64,000 bases of DNA from Amycolatopsis rubida (GCF_900115345.1 NZ_FOWC01000003.1:124001-188000); one strand, 5' to 3'. Positions 8,102 through 17,782 are shown, counted from the stretch's first letter. Numbers and translations: made by a program. Notes: generated from the letters alone by a model not told the origin.

Positions 8102-8845
8102 TCAGACGCCGGAGGTCTGCCGGATCCAGTTACGCCCCGCGGCCACGCTGCCGTAGGTCGTGACGCTGGAGCGGTCGCTCGTCGAGCACACCCCGACCTG
8201 GACGCCGCCGTCGACCATCGGGCCGCCCGAGTCGCCCCCGGCCACCGCGCCGTTCGGGGTCCTCGCGGTGATCGCGGGTCCGCCGGCGTTGTCGCTGTCC
8301 TGGGTGTCCGAGACGGTGACCACGGCCTTCTTCAGCACGCTCGACTGGTGGTTGCCCTCATCGCTGCTCTGCGTCGCGCCCCAGCCGTACACGGTGGCGC
8401 TGTCGCCTTCCTGGGCGTCGCTGGAGCTGCTGGCAAGGCGGGCGTACGTGCTGCCGCCGTCGGTGTTCAGCTTGATCAATGCCAGGTCGCCGCCGGAGTA
8501 GAGGTAGGTGGAGGCGGCCTTGGCGTGCACTCCGCCGCTGGCGCTGTTGGAACCGATGTACAGGTCGATGTTGGTGAGGCGCTGCCCGTTGTTGTCGTAC
8601 ATGCAGTGCTTCGCGGTGAGGACCCAGCGGCTTCCGATCAGCGTGCTGGTGCAGAAGAAGGTGTAGCCGTTCGCGTGGCCGTTGAACCGCGTGATGTAGC
8701 CGGGGTTCTGCGCCGTGCTTCCGCCGATGATCGACGGCTGGGCATCGGGCGTTGCGGTGCTCGCGGACGCGGGGGTCACGGCGAACGCGCCGAGCACCGC
8801 GCAGGAACCGGTCAGGACGGCGAGGGCCCGGGTGAGTGCGCGCAT
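8102..8845 (-). CDS. Secreted trypsin-like serine protease (S1 family)
   Basis: A 247-residue precursor. ATG 8845 has AAGGAG upstream. Residues about 1-30 are a signal peptide (TPASAST). After a short propeptide the mature N-terminus would be IIGG. The catalytic triad is visible: His in VLTAKHCMYD (the usual LTAAHC with one change), Asp in GGDLALIKL, Ser in GDSGGPMVDGG. Cys residues allow the common disulfides. It is most likely an extracellular chymotrypsin-fold peptidase as in Streptomyces and Amycolatopsis. It is transcribed divergently from the HTH regulator at 9033. Confidence 0.9.
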   Translation of the reverse strand: MRALTRALAVLTGSCAVLGAFAVTPASASTATPDAQPSIIGGSTAQNPGYITRFNGHANGYTFFCTSTLIGSRWVLTAKHCMYDNNGQRLTNIDLYIGSNSASGGVHAKAASTYLYSGGDLALIKLNTDGGSTYARLASSSSDAQEGDSATVYGWGATQSSDEGNHQSSVLKKAVVTVSDTQDSDNAGGPAITARTPNGAVAGGDSGGPMVDGGVQVGVCSTSDRSSVTTYGSVAAGRNWIRQTSGV

Positions 8846-9032
8846 GTCGCTCCTTGGGGACAGTTTCCGATGGGGGACGCTTTCGAACGTAAGCAGCGCG
8901 GTCGCGCGGCGGAATCCGCCGAACCGCCCGTAGCGGGCAAGCGGCGGCGACGCGACTTTCGGCGGGTTGCCAACCGGTGAACGGATGCCGAGAATCCGGT
9001 TCGACCGGTCCGTTTTTTCCAGGAGAGGCGAA

Positions 9033-9947
9033 ATGCGGTTGTTCGCCCCGGCTCCGGGTGGGGAGCGGCTGGCCCAGGCACTGGCCGAGGGGCCCTTCGA
9101 ACGCGCCCTGACGCTGGCGATCGAGCGCAGCGGTCTCGGCCTGGCGCGGCTGCGCGAACGGCTCGCGGCGTCCGGCGTGCCGGTCAGCACGACCACGCTC
9201 AGTTCGTGGCGTACCGGCCGCAGCCGCCCGGAACGGCCGGAATCCTTGCGGGCGCTGGCTTTGCTGGAGCCGGTGCTGGACGTGCCGCCGGGGGCGCTGC
9301 GCGCGCTGCTGGACCTGCCGCGCACCGGCAGCCCGGCCCCGCGCGCGGCGCGGTGGGACCGGTTGTGGGAGAACCGCAGCCTGCTTCCGATGGTGCTGAA
9401 CTCGTTCGAGGACTCTTCGCCGGAATCGGTCAGCGTGCACGAGACACTGCATGTCGACGCCGCCGGACGGATGCGCAGCCTCCACGTGCGGGAAGTGCTG
9501 CGGGCGCTGGACGAACCGGCGTTCGTGCGCATCGTCGCGCTGCGGGGGTTCACGCCCGGCCAGTCGCCGGAACTGGTGTCGGCGCGGTACTGCCGCCCTG
9601 GCTGCGTGCGGGCGACGCCGGAGCAGGCGTTCTCGGTGACGGAACTGGTCCTCGACCACCCGCTCGCCCCGGGCGAGACGGGGATCGTCGAGTACCGGTT
9701 CGCGTTCCGGGACGAGGAACCGGATGCGCGCTACGACCGGCGGTTCCGGCTGCCGATCGCGGAACACCTGCTGGAAGTGCATTTCGATCCGGCGGCATTG
9801 CCCGCGGAATGCCTTTCGTACCGGCAGGATTCGCCGACCGGGCCGGAACTGGAGACCGCCGAGGTCCGGGTGCGGCCCGGCGTGCCCGCGCACGTGATCC
9901 GGACCGGGCAGGGGGCCGGGATTCACGGAGTGCGGTGGCGGTGGTGA
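9033..9947 (+). CDS. Helix-turn-helix protein of the actinomycete XRE-like type
   Basis: A 304-residue protein. ATG 9033 has AGGAGAGG 4-5 nt upstream. Residues about 25-75 (ALTLAIERSGLGLARLRERL, then VPVSTTTLSSWRTGRSRP) look like a lambda-repressor-type HTH: a scaffold helix, then STTTLSSWRTG as the recognition helix. The remainder (residues 90-304) is a mostly beta region without a motif I recognise, perhaps a ligand-sensing or interaction domain. Its divergent neighbour is the secreted protease, which it may regulate. This rests on position only. Confidence 0.65.
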   Translation: MRLFAPAPGGERLAQALAEGPFERALTLAIERSGLGLARLRERLAASGVPVSTTTLSSWRTGRSRPERPESLRALALLEPVLDVPPGALRALLDLPRTGSPAPRAARWDRLWENRSLLPMVLNSFEDSSPESVSVHETLHVDAAGRMRSLHVREVLRALDEPAFVRIVALRGFTPGQSPELVSARYCRPGCVRATPEQAFSVTELVLDHPLAPGETGIVEYRFAFRDEEPDARYDRRFRLPIAEHLLEVHFDPAALPAECLSYRQDSPTGPELETAEVRVRPGVPAHVIRTGQGAGIHGVRWRW

Positions 9948-10058
9948 CCCGGTGACCGTCCGTTGAGGACTTCGTCGGTATGTCCATTGTGGACGGACGG
10001 AAGCCGCTGATTCGATCGGCGGCCTCGGGGTGTCCGAGCCGGGTGGCCGGCGCGGCGG

Positions 10059-11675
10059 TCAGCCGGGCGTGGCGGCGGATTCGTGCAGCCGGTAGACGCG
10101 GCCGCCTTGTGCCGCGTAGACGGTGACCGGTCCGGTGCCGGGATGTGCGGTGGCTTGCCAGGCGTTGCCGTCGGGGATGCCTGGGGCGGGGGAGGGCAGG
10201 CCGGTGATTCCGCCGCCGGTGACGGTGCCGGTGGGGTCGGTGACGAGGATGCAGTCGGGGTGCAGGTCGGTCCAGCCGGTGATGAGGGCGCCGCCGGCGG
10301 GGCGTGTGGTGGTGACGGCTCCGTGGGCGACGGGGAGGTCGGTGGCGGTGTTGGGGTTGATGGCGGTGCCGAGTTCGGGTCCGTGGCAGCCGAGGGTGAA
10401 GCTGGGGTTGAAGGGGTAGGCGGCGAGGGCTTTCGCGGCGGGGATGACGTCGCGTTGGATGTGGAGCTGGTCGAGGACGTCGGTGGCTTCGGTGCGCAGG
10501 GCGAGGGGGGCGAGGGCGAGCGGGGCGTAGCCGCGGCGGGTGAGGTCGGCTTTGGTTCCGCCGAGGGCGTGGGTGGTCAGGGAGATCGCGCAGATGCCGA
10601 TGACGAGCGCGGTGACCGGCCATTGCGGACGGACGAGTGTCGCGAGGACGAGGAGGGCGATGAGCGCGAGGGTGCTGGTGATGGCGTAGCGGCTGATCAG
10701 GCCGATGTTTCCGCCGGGGGCGAGGGGGCTGGTGCGGCCGAGGGCGACGAGCGCGGCGAGGGCGGCGGCGTATCCGGCGATGCCGATCCATCCTGCGGCG
10801 CGCGGGTCGTGTTTCGCGGCGATGGCGCAGGCGGTGAGGAGTGCTGTGGTGAGGGCTCCGGCGAGGACGGCGAGGACGGCTTGGTCGCCGGACCAGAGGC
10901 TGCCGAGCGCGGCGGTGGCGGCGGAGAGGCGGCCGTCGGGGTCGAGCGCGGTGGTGGCCAGGGATTGGGCGCTGTTGGGTTTGGTGAGCAGCCACCCGGT
11001 CAGGACAACAACTCCGGCAGCGGCCATGGCGATGGTTGCGGCTCGGTTTTCGCGGCGGAGCAGGAAGATCGCGGCGACGACGAAGAACGCGGGCAGTCCG
11101 GCTCCGAAGCTGAGGCTGGCGAGAAGCGCGGCGGTCGCGGCGGTCCGGACGCGGCCGCGGTGGGCTTGGGAGGCGGCGAGGACCGTGAAGAACACCGCGG
11201 GGATCCAGCTGATGCCGTTGGTGCCTTGCAGCCAGATCTCGGCCAGGTGCGAGGTGAACAGCAGCCACGACATCCCGGCGGCGAGTGCTGCTTTCCGGTG
11301 CGGGGACAGGGATGCGGGCAGCATCGAGTACAGGCACGCGCCGATCCCGGCGACGAGGGCGACGGTGAGGACGGTGAGGACGCGGTTGTCGCCGCCGAAC
11401 CAGGCGGCGTCTGCGTAGAAGAGCAGCGAGGGGAGGACGAAGGGCTGGTCGAGGTGGTAGGTGAACACCTGGTCCAGCACGAGGTGCCCGCGGTCGTCGG
11501 TGATTTTCGCCAGGACGTGCCAGTAGTCGAGAAGGACGTGAGCGCGCGGGGCGTGCAGGGCGGTCCACAGCGCCAGCGCGGCGGGGACGGCGGCGAAGAC
11601 AGTCAGCGCGGCGATTCCGGCGCGGGGTCTTCGGGCGGCGGGCAGCACGGCGGCGGGGGAAGCGAGCGCGGTCAA
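10059..11675 (-). CDS. Polytopic membrane protein
   Basis: A 538-residue protein with about ten or more hydrophobic helices in the first 400 residues and a hydrophilic C-terminal domain of about 130 residues. This layout resembles actinobacterial GT-C-like glycosyltransferases or uncharacterised membrane proteins of wall-polysaccharide loci. An early loop has VLLDYWHVLAKITDDRGHL, which could be the acidic first loop of a GT-C enzyme, but I see no firm catalytic signature. The start is TTG 11675, with AGGAGAGG 3-6 nt upstream. Its reverse strand is open for 541 codons, but that frame is Gly/Glu/Asp-biased and judged a shadow. Confidence 0.65.
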   Translation of the reverse strand: MTALASPAAVLPAARRPRAGIAALTVFAAVPAALALWTALHAPRAHVLLDYWHVLAKITDDRGHLVLDQVFTYHLDQPFVLPSLLFYADAAWFGGDNRVLTVLTVALVAGIGACLYSMLPASLSPHRKAALAAGMSWLLFTSHLAEIWLQGTNGISWIPAVFFTVLAASQAHRGRVRTAATAALLASLSFGAGLPAFFVVAAIFLLRRENRAATIAMAAAGVVVLTGWLLTKPNSAQSLATTALDPDGRLSAATAALGSLWSGDQAVLAVLAGALTTALLTACAIAAKHDPRAAGWIGIAGYAAALAALVALGRTSPLAPGGNIGLISRYAITSTLALIALLVLATLVRPQWPVTALVIGICAISLTTHALGGTKADLTRRGYAPLALAPLALRTEATDVLDQLHIQRDVIPAAKALAAYPFNPSFTLGCHGPELGTAINPNTATDLPVAHGAVTTTRPAGGALITGWTDLHPDCILVTDPTGTVTGGGITGLPSPAPGIPDGNAWQATAHPGTGPVTVYAAQGGRVYRLHESAATPG

Positions 11676-12099
11676 GACCTCTCCTGGCGAGTTGGGGCCA
11701 CCCGGTGACGTGCCCGCTTCCGGCGGCGGGTTTCGCGGTGTGACCTGCTGCTTTTACCGCCTCCAAGGTGGACTGGGCAAGAGTGTCGTCGCTCTCCTTT
11801 CCGGCAGTAACGGGACAGTACGGGCAATCGATGCGCGGTTCGCGGGGATCGAGGCCGCTCGTCGTGTCTTCGTCACGGCTGGCGTCTGCGCGGCCCCCGT
11901 CCGCGGTGCCCACCGCGGAAGACGGGGAGGTCCAGACCGGTTCGGACGTCGTGGTCATGGAGAACGCACTGGTCCGCGGCCGGGCGCGCAGCCCGCGACG
12001 CTGGGGGACGTGGTGCGCCGCCGTGCCTCATGAGCAGTGGATCGGCGGTGTGCTGCTCGGCGTTCACCAAATGCGTGAACCCGCACCTGCCGCGGCTCG
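11676..12099. other. Intergenic / decayed sequence
   Basis: I see no convincing gene. Short open frames on both strands lack recognisable motifs. The stretch lies between the membrane-protein start and the 3' end of an ArsR-type pseudogene. Confidence 0.45.
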
Positions 12100-12659
12100 G
12101 GAAACGCCGTAGTCGAAGCTTCCGCCGCCGATTCGCACAGCGGCCGCGCCCGCGTCCGTCCCCCAGGACCGGTCCCGGCCGCCCAGTGCGGTCGCGCGGA
12201 TAGCGCAGGTTCGCCAGCAACGCCTCGGCGCCGCCCAGCAGGTGGTCGGCGTATCGGGTGCGGTCGGCTTCGACCCGGCGGTCCAGGATCGGCCGCACAG
12301 GCCCGAGGACCAGGTCGCTGTACTCGCGCAGAGCGTGCACGACGCGATGTCCTCGCGCAGGGCGGATTTCGGCTCGGACAGGATGGTTTCGAAGTGCGCG
12401 CCGACGTCCGTTTCGTCCAGCGCGGGCGTCCGGAAGCCCGGGAAGTTCCCGGCCGGAACCAGTTCCGCGGCGGCCGTCAGGCAGCGCCAGTGAGCGGGGG
12501 CGCGCCGGGCACCGTTCAGGAGCGCTGTTCTCCAGCCGCGGATCTCCGGGGGGGGCTGGTGAGGACCCGGAGACTGTTGATGCTCAAGATCAGCTCCTGC
12601 GTCGGCTGCGCGCTCCTCGCCACTCGCACCCGGCACAGGTCCTCGGCGGTGAAAATCAT
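12100..12659 (-). pseudogene. ArsR-type winged-helix regulator, frameshifted and truncated
   Basis: ATG 12659 begins MIFTAEDLCRVRVA, then PTQELILSINSL. This is the N-terminus of the Streptomyces/Amycolatopsis ArsR-like regulators that carry an extra ~200-residue domain before the wHTH. At a run of eight G (12548-12555) the frame shifts: the next homologous block, IRGWRTALLNGARRAP then WRCLTAAAELVPAGNFPGF, is in a second frame. At about 12330-12340 it moves to a third (HALREYSDLVLGPVRPILD, ADHLLGGAEALLANLRYP). The C-terminal wHTH is not found. The homopolymer makes sequencing error possible for the first shift, but the second shift and missing end support a real pseudogene. Confidence 0.72.
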
Positions 12660-12801
12660 GCGCAGCATCGAAACCGCCCCTGGTCCGCGACTCCCCAGCG
12701 CGGCTCTGCGTCCAGGAGGCCGCCGTCCGGCGCGGATCCGTCCGCGGGAGGGGCCAGCGACTTCGCTCGCGCCGAACGACGGCTTCCCAGACCGCGGGTG
12801 C

Positions 12802-13662
12802 TCACGCCTGGCCGCGGATCACCTCGAACAGGCTGGTCCAGCTGTCCCGGCCGTGTCCGGCGGCGGCAGCGCGGTCGTAGTGTTCCTTCACCGCGGCGGG
12901 CAGGCCCACGTCGATGCCCGCGTCCCGGCTGGCGGCGAGGATGTGGTCGGCCGTCGCGCCCATCATCTTGGCGTTCGCCTCGTCGCCGGGGTGGCTGCCG
13001 CTGTCGACGTTCTTCGCCGCCTCGTCCAGCGACGTCTGCACCAGCGTCAGGAGCTCCTTCGCGTACGGCACCAGCGTCGCGGCGGGCACCCCGGCGGTGC
13101 CGACGAGCGCGGCGGAGTGCAGGAACGCCGAGAGCGTCGTGAGGAACAGGTCCAGCAACGACTGGTAGTACAGCTGCGCCAGGCCCGGGTCCGCGCCACG
13201 GTAGCCGGGCCGTCCGATGACGCGCAGCGTCGGTTCGATCCGCTCGAACGTCGGCTCCGCGCCGCTGTAGAACACGAACGAACTCTCGGTGCCGACGACC
13301 TGCGCGGGCACCATGATCCCGCCGGCGATCATCTCCGCGCCGCGCGCGGCGAGCCATTCCGCGGCCACCCGCGTCCGCTCCGGCGTGTCCGAGCTGAGGT
13401 TCACCACGATCTTCCCGCGCAGCGCGTCCTCGGTCGGCGCGAGAATGTCGTACATCGCCTGATAATCAGTGAGACTGAGGAGCACCAGTTCGTTCGCGGC
13501 CAGCGCGTCCGCGACGGTCCCCGCGCGTTTCGCGCCAGCGGCCACCACGTCGTCGGCCCGGCTCGCGGTGCGGTTCCACACCGTCACGTCGTGGCCCGCC
13601 GCCAGGTAGGACCGCACCATGGCCTGACCCATCGGGCCGAGGCCGATCATTGTCACACTCAC
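12802..13662 (-). CDS. Imine-reductase-like NAD(P)-dependent oxidoreductase
   Basis: A 286-residue protein. The N-terminal Rossmann fold has GLGPMGQAMVRSYLAAGHDVTVWNR (residues 7-31; NADP-type WNRT). It then has LLSLTDYQAM and NLSSDTPERTR, the motif seen in bacterial imine reductases of the beta-hydroxyacid-dehydrogenase superfamily. The C-terminal half is the helical dimer domain. Family members reduce cyclic imines or related C=N bonds; the native substrate is unknown. The gene starts 10 bp after the stop of the paralogue at 13673, so the two form an operon. The AfsR-type regulator upstream is divergent. Confidence 0.85.
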   Translation of the reverse strand: MSVTMIGLGPMGQAMVRSYLAAGHDVTVWNRTASRADDVVAAGAKRAGTVADALAANELVLLSLTDYQAMYDILAPTEDALRGKIVVNLSSDTPERTRVAAEWLAARGAEMIAGGIMVPAQVVGTESSFVFYSGAEPTFERIEPTLRVIGRPGYRGADPGLAQLYYQSLLDLFLTTLSAFLHSAALVGTAGVPAATLVPYAKELLTLVQTSLDEAAKNVDSGSHPGDEANAKMMGATADHILAASRDAGIDVGLPAAVKEHYDRAAAAGHGRDSWTSLFEVIRGQA

Positions 13663-13672
13663 CGAGTTCTCC

Positions 13673-14539
13673 TTATTTCTTCAGCAGTTCGATGACGCTC
13701 GTCAGGTTTTCCGCGCCGTGGCCGTCGGCGGCCCGGCGCAGGAGCAGCTGGTGCAGCGGCGCGAGCAGTTCGGAGCTGACGCCCTGGTCGGCGGCCGCGA
13801 TAGGCAGGTTCTCGAACGCGGCAGCCTGCATCCCCAGGTTCGACACGACGTCCTGGGCGTAGTCGGCGCTGTCGACCTCCACGGCGGCCTGCTCGACGAA
13901 GCTGCTCATCGCGGTCAGCCACCCGCTCAGCAACGGCGCGAATTCGACCGCCGAGAGCCCTTCGCTGCGGATCAGCGCGTAGGCCTGCAAAATGCCGGTG
14001 AACTGGCCATACATCCCCGACAGCAGCGCGAGGTCGTGCAACGCCGCCAGCCCCGGGTCCTCGCCGACGTAGTTGCTGCCGCCGAACGTGTCGAACGCCG
14101 CGCGGTGCGTGTCGAACACGTCCTTGGGCCCGCTGTAGAACACGAACGCGCCGGGCTGCCCGATCATCGGCGGAACCGCCATGATGCCGCCGTCGAGGAA
14201 CGTCCCGCCCCGCTCGGTGACCCATTCGGCCAGCTCACGGGCCTGTCGCGGGGTGCCGTTGGTCAGGTTCACCACCGTCCGGCCCGCCGGCGAGGCCGTC
14301 GCGAGCACCTCGCGCACCGACGCGTCGTCCAGCAGGCAGACGATCACCAGCTCGCTCGCCGCGACCGCCTCGGCGGCCGACTCCGCCGCCACCGCACCCC
14401 GCTCCACCAGCGGCTTCGTCTTGTCCGCGGAGCGGTTCCAGACCGTCACCGGCCGTCCCGCACCCAGCAGCGCACCGGCCAGCGCGCCGCCCATCGCACC
14501 GAGCCCCAGCACAGTCGCCGAGGTCGCGTTCCCGGACAT
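13673..14539 (-). CDS. Imine-reductase-like NAD(P)-dependent oxidoreductase (paralogue)
   Basis: A 288-residue protein. ATG 14539 is chosen for GGAGGGA 5-8 nt upstream; an in-frame start 11 codons earlier has no ribosome site. Residues 9-36 form the Rossmann turn GLGAMGGALAGALL and VTVWNRSADK. VCLLDDASV and NLTNGTPRQARELA match imine-reductase signatures. FLDGGIMAVPPMIG is the conserved dinucleotide/substrate loop. It shares about a third of its residues by eye with the downstream copy at 12802, suggesting an old tandem duplication. It is first in a two-gene operon facing away from the AfsR-type gene. Confidence 0.85.
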   Translation of the reverse strand: MSGNATSATVLGLGAMGGALAGALLGAGRPVTVWNRSADKTKPLVERGAVAAESAAEAVAASELVIVCLLDDASVREVLATASPAGRTVVNLTNGTPRQARELAEWVTERGGTFLDGGIMAVPPMIGQPGAFVFYSGPKDVFDTHRAAFDTFGGSNYVGEDPGLAALHDLALLSGMYGQFTGILQAYALIRSEGLSAVEFAPLLSGWLTAMSSFVEQAAVEVDSADYAQDVVSNLGMQAAAFENLPIAAADQGVSSELLAPLHQLLLRRAADGHGAENLTSVIELLKK

Positions 14540-14634
14540 GTCGTCCCTCCAGTTCGTTGATCTGCCGACCACGGTGCCGAGGGCCGCGCACGGTTCGCTG
14601 GGGGTCCGCGCACGGATGCGGTTACGGTGGATCC

Positions 14635-17600
14635 GTGCGATTCGGCATCCTGGGGCCCTTGGCCGTGAGCAGCGACGACGGCCGGTCGGTGCGGGTACCC
14701 GAGGCCAAGGTCCGGACCCTGCTCGCGGTCCTGCTCGTGCACGAGGGCACTCCGGTGCCGGCGGACCGCCTGGCGGACGACCTGTGGGGCGACCAGCTGC
14801 CCGGCAATCCGGTCAACACCCTGCAGACGAAGGTCTCGCAGCTGCGCCGCGCGCTCGAACGCGCCGAACCGGGGTACGGCAGCGCGCTGGTGTACCAGGC
14901 CCCCGGCTACGTCCTGCGGACCGAACCGGAAGCGGTCGACGTCGGACGCTTCCGTGCGTTGACCGCGGCGGCGAGCACGGCGGAGGACCCGCGGTCGAAG
15001 GCCGATCTGCTCACCGAAGCGCTGGCGTTGTGGCGGGGCCCGACGCTCGCCGAGTTCGCCGACGAAGCCTTCGCGAAGCCGGTGATCCAGCGTCTTGAAG
15101 AGGATCGCCTTGTCGCGCAAGAAAACCTCGCCGACGCGCGGCTCAGTGCCGGCGAACATGCTGCGCTGACCGCGGAACTCGCCGACCTGGTCCGGCAGCA
15201 TCCGTTGCGCGAACGTCTGCGCGCTCTCCAGCTGCGCGCGCTGTATGCGGCGGGGCGGCAGAGCGAGGCGCTGGCCTCCTACGACGAACTCCGCCGCCGT
15301 CTCGCCGACGAGCTAGGCCTCGATCCCGGCCCTGAACTCACCGCGCTGCACCGGTCGATCCTGGCACAGGACCCGGCCCTGACCGCCGTCGTCCCGCAGC
15401 TTCCGGTCCCGCTCACCGAACTGGTCGGCCGGGCCGCCGCGGCCAAGGCGGTCAGCACGCTCGTCCGCGAATCCCGGCTGGTGACGCTCACCGGACCCGG
15501 CGGCGTCGGCAAGACCCGGCTCGCGCTGGAGACCGCGCACCGGCTCGGCGGCGATTTCGCCGCGGGAGCGTGGCTCGTGGAACTGACCGGCATGGACCGG
15601 CACGAATGCGCGCTGAGCCAGTGCCCGCCGATCGAGTGGGTGGTGGAGGCGATCGCCGCGACGCTCGGGATCCGGGACGCGGCCGCGCCCGCGCGGGCGG
15701 ACCCGGCGCAACGGCTGGCCGAGTCCTTGCGCGGCAAGGAAACCCTGATCGTCCTGGACAACTGCGAACAGCTGATCGAGCCGGTCGCCGCGACCGCCGG
15801 ACGGCTGCTGGCGGCCGCGCCCGGGCTGCGGATCCTCGCCACCAGCCGGGAACCGCTCGGGCTCGCCGGGGAAACGCAGTTCCCGGTGCCCCCGCTGGAC
15901 CACGACAGCGCCGCGCGACTGTTTGCCGCACGGGTCGCCGACACTGGGTGCACTGTGGACAGTGCCGACGCGGGCGCGGTCGCCGAGATTTGCCGGAAGC
16001 TGGACGGATTGCCGCTGGCACTCGAACTCGCCGCGACCCGCGTGCGCGCGCTGGGCGTGCCGGAGTTGCTGCGCCGTCTGGACGATCGGTTCCGCCTGCT
16101 GGACACTGCCCGCCGGGGTGTGCCCGCCCGGCAGCAGACGCTGCGCGCGATGATCGACTGGAGCTGGGAACTCCTGAGCGAGCAGGAACGCCTTGTACTG
16201 CAACGATTGTCGGTGCACACCGAGGATTGCTCGCTGGACGCGGCCGAGGCGGTCTGCGCGGGCGACGGTGTCGGAGAAGGCGAGGTGCTGGGTCTGCTGG
16301 CGAAGCTCGTCGACCGCTCGCTGGTCGTGCCCGCGAACGCGCGGTACCGGTTGCTTGAGTCGGTGGCGGTGTACGGCCTGGAGCGGCTGCGCGACGCCGG
16401 CGAGGTCGAGAAGACGCGGCGTCGGCACGCGGAGTATTACGTCCAGCTCGCCGGTGCCGCGGACGCCGGTCTCCGCGCCCGGGACCAACGGCGCTGGCTG
16501 CAGCGGCTCGACGCGGACCTGCCGAACCTCCGTGCCGCAGCGGAGAATCTGGCCGGCTGGGGGAACGCCGACGAGGCGTTGCGGCTGGCGAACCGGTTGG
16601 CCTGGTACCGATTCCTGCGCGGCCGGATGGCCGAGGCGATGCGCTCCCTGCGCGCCGCCCTCAGCCTGCCCGGCGGCGAAGCGGACCTGCGCACGGAAGC
16701 GCGGGCGACGCTCACCGCACTCGCCGTCCTCGCCGGCGACCGGCCCGACTGGCGCCCCGTGGCCGAGCTGCCGATGAGCGCCCGGGCCAAATGGTTCATC
16801 GGCTACGCACTGTCCACAGTGGCCGATCTGCCCGGTGCGGAACCGCTGACCCTGGACGCGCTCGCCGCCTTCGAAGCAGCCGACGACCGGTGGGGGATTG
16901 CCGCGGCCAGCGGTGACCGCGCGAGCCAGGCGCTGTCGAGAGGCGAGATCGCGGAAGCGTGGCGTTACGCCGACCGCTGTGCGGAACTGTTCGCCGAAAT
17001 CGGCGACAAATGGGGTCAGCTGCAGGCGATTTTCGCGCGGGGCGCACTCGGCTCCCTTGCCGGGAACTACGCGCGCGCTGAGGCGGTCCACGCCGAAGGA
17101 TTGCGGATCGCCGAGGAACTGGGCTTGTGGCCGGAAGCTTCCTACCAGCTGTCGTGGCTGGGCCGGGCTGCGTTGCTGCGCAAGGACTATGCCGCCGCCC
17201 GCGAACTGCATGACCGGGCTCGCCAGGTCGCCGCGGAGCACGGCTTCACGCCGGGGGAGATGTATGCGCTGACCGGGCTGGCCCTCGGCGCCCGGCGCGC
17301 GGGCGACCTCGATCTCGCCGAGCAGTATTTGCGGACGCTGATCGAGTGGAACAAGCAGGTCGATTTCGAACCGGGGAACACGTTGATCCTCGCGGAACTC
17401 GGTTTCGTCGCCGAATCGCGCGGAGATCCGGCGACGGCGTTGCTGCGGCATCGGGAAGGGTACGAGATCGCCCGCCGGACGGGGGATCCGCGAGCGATCG
17501 CGCTGGCGCTGGAGGGGTTGGCGGGCGCGCACGCACTGGCCGGTGCGGCTCGCGAAGCCGCGCGGTTGCTGGGCGCGGCCGCGGCTTCCCGTGCTGGGAT

Positions 17601-17760
17601 CGGCGCACCGCTGCCTGCCGCGGAGCGCACGGACGTGGACCGCATCACCGCCCGCGCGATCGAGGTTCTCGGCGCGGCGGAATTCGCGGCCGAGTTCGGC
17701 GCGGGCGGCGAACGAGGAGCACCGCTTGCAGTCGGTGAAGGACTCCTTGAGGGAATCTGA
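14635..17760 (+). CDS. AfsR/SARP-family transcriptional regulator with ATPase and TPR domains
   Basis: A 1041-residue regulator. Residues 1-95 form an OmpR-type winged helix (RFGILGPLAV, VRTLLAVLLVHEGTPVPADRLADDLW, VNTLQTKVSQLRRAL). Residues 100-245 form the bacterial transcriptional activation domain (LGLDPGPELTALHRSIL). From about 265 an NB-ARC/STAND ATPase follows (TLTGPGGVGKTRLAL Walker A; LIVLDNCEQLIEP Walker B; ILATSREPLGLAGE; LDGLPLALELAATR). A TPR-rich C-terminus starts at about 610. GTG 14635 starts directly at the conserved RFGILGP. The divergent imine-reductase operon begins 95 bp away and is a plausible target. The 3' end overlaps a palindromic repeat. Confidence 0.92.
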   Translation: MRFGILGPLAVSSDDGRSVRVPEAKVRTLLAVLLVHEGTPVPADRLADDLWGDQLPGNPVNTLQTKVSQLRRALERAEPGYGSALVYQAPGYVLRTEPEAVDVGRFRALTAAASTAEDPRSKADLLTEALALWRGPTLAEFADEAFAKPVIQRLEEDRLVAQENLADARLSAGEHAALTAELADLVRQHPLRERLRALQLRALYAAGRQSEALASYDELRRRLADELGLDPGPELTALHRSILAQDPALTAVVPQLPVPLTELVGRAAAAKAVSTLVRESRLVTLTGPGGVGKTRLALETAHRLGGDFAAGAWLVELTGMDRHECALSQCPPIEWVVEAIAATLGIRDAAAPARADPAQRLAESLRGKETLIVLDNCEQLIEPVAATAGRLLAAAPGLRILATSREPLGLAGETQFPVPPLDHDSAARLFAARVADTGCTVDSADAGAVAEICRKLDGLPLALELAATRVRALGVPELLRRLDDRFRLLDTARRGVPARQQTLRAMIDWSWELLSEQERLVLQRLSVHTEDCSLDAAEAVCAGDGVGEGEVLGLLAKLVDRSLVVPANARYRLLESVAVYGLERLRDAGEVEKTRRRHAEYYVQLAGAADAGLRARDQRRWLQRLDADLPNLRAAAENLAGWGNADEALRLANRLAWYRFLRGRMAEAMRSLRAALSLPGGEADLRTEARATLTALAVLAGDRPDWRPVAELPMSARAKWFIGYALSTVADLPGAEPLTLDALAAFEAADDRWGIAAASGDRASQALSRGEIAEAWRYADRCAELFAEIGDKWGQLQAIFARGALGSLAGNYARAEAVHAEGLRIAEELGLWPEASYQLSWLGRAALLRKDYAAARELHDRARQVAAEHGFTPGEMYALTGLALGARRAGDLDLAEQYLRTLIEWNKQVDFEPGNTLILAELGFVAESRGDPATALLRHREGYEIARRTGDPRAIALALEGLAGAHALAGAAREAARLLGAAAASRAGIGAPLPAAERTDVDRITARAIEVLGAAEFAAEFGAGGERGAPLAVGEGLLEGI

Positions 17761-17782
17761 TTTCCCCAAGGAGTCCTCCACC
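17734..17782. repeat. Dispersed palindromic repeat, copy 1 (terminator-like)
   Basis: About 22-nt imperfect inverted arms (17734-17755 and 17761-17782) around TCTGA; the arm core is GGACTCCTTGAGGGAA. It spans the AfsR-type stop codon (17758-17760) and lies between convergent genes. Related palindromes occur at 28114-28161 and 56941-56996. It would make a strong bidirectional hairpin. Confidence 0.75.

Noticed and set aside
10083-11708. 541-codon plus-strand open frame
   Set aside because: It is the reverse strand of a clear polytopic membrane protein gene, with Gly/Glu/Asp-biased composition and no ribosome site or motif.
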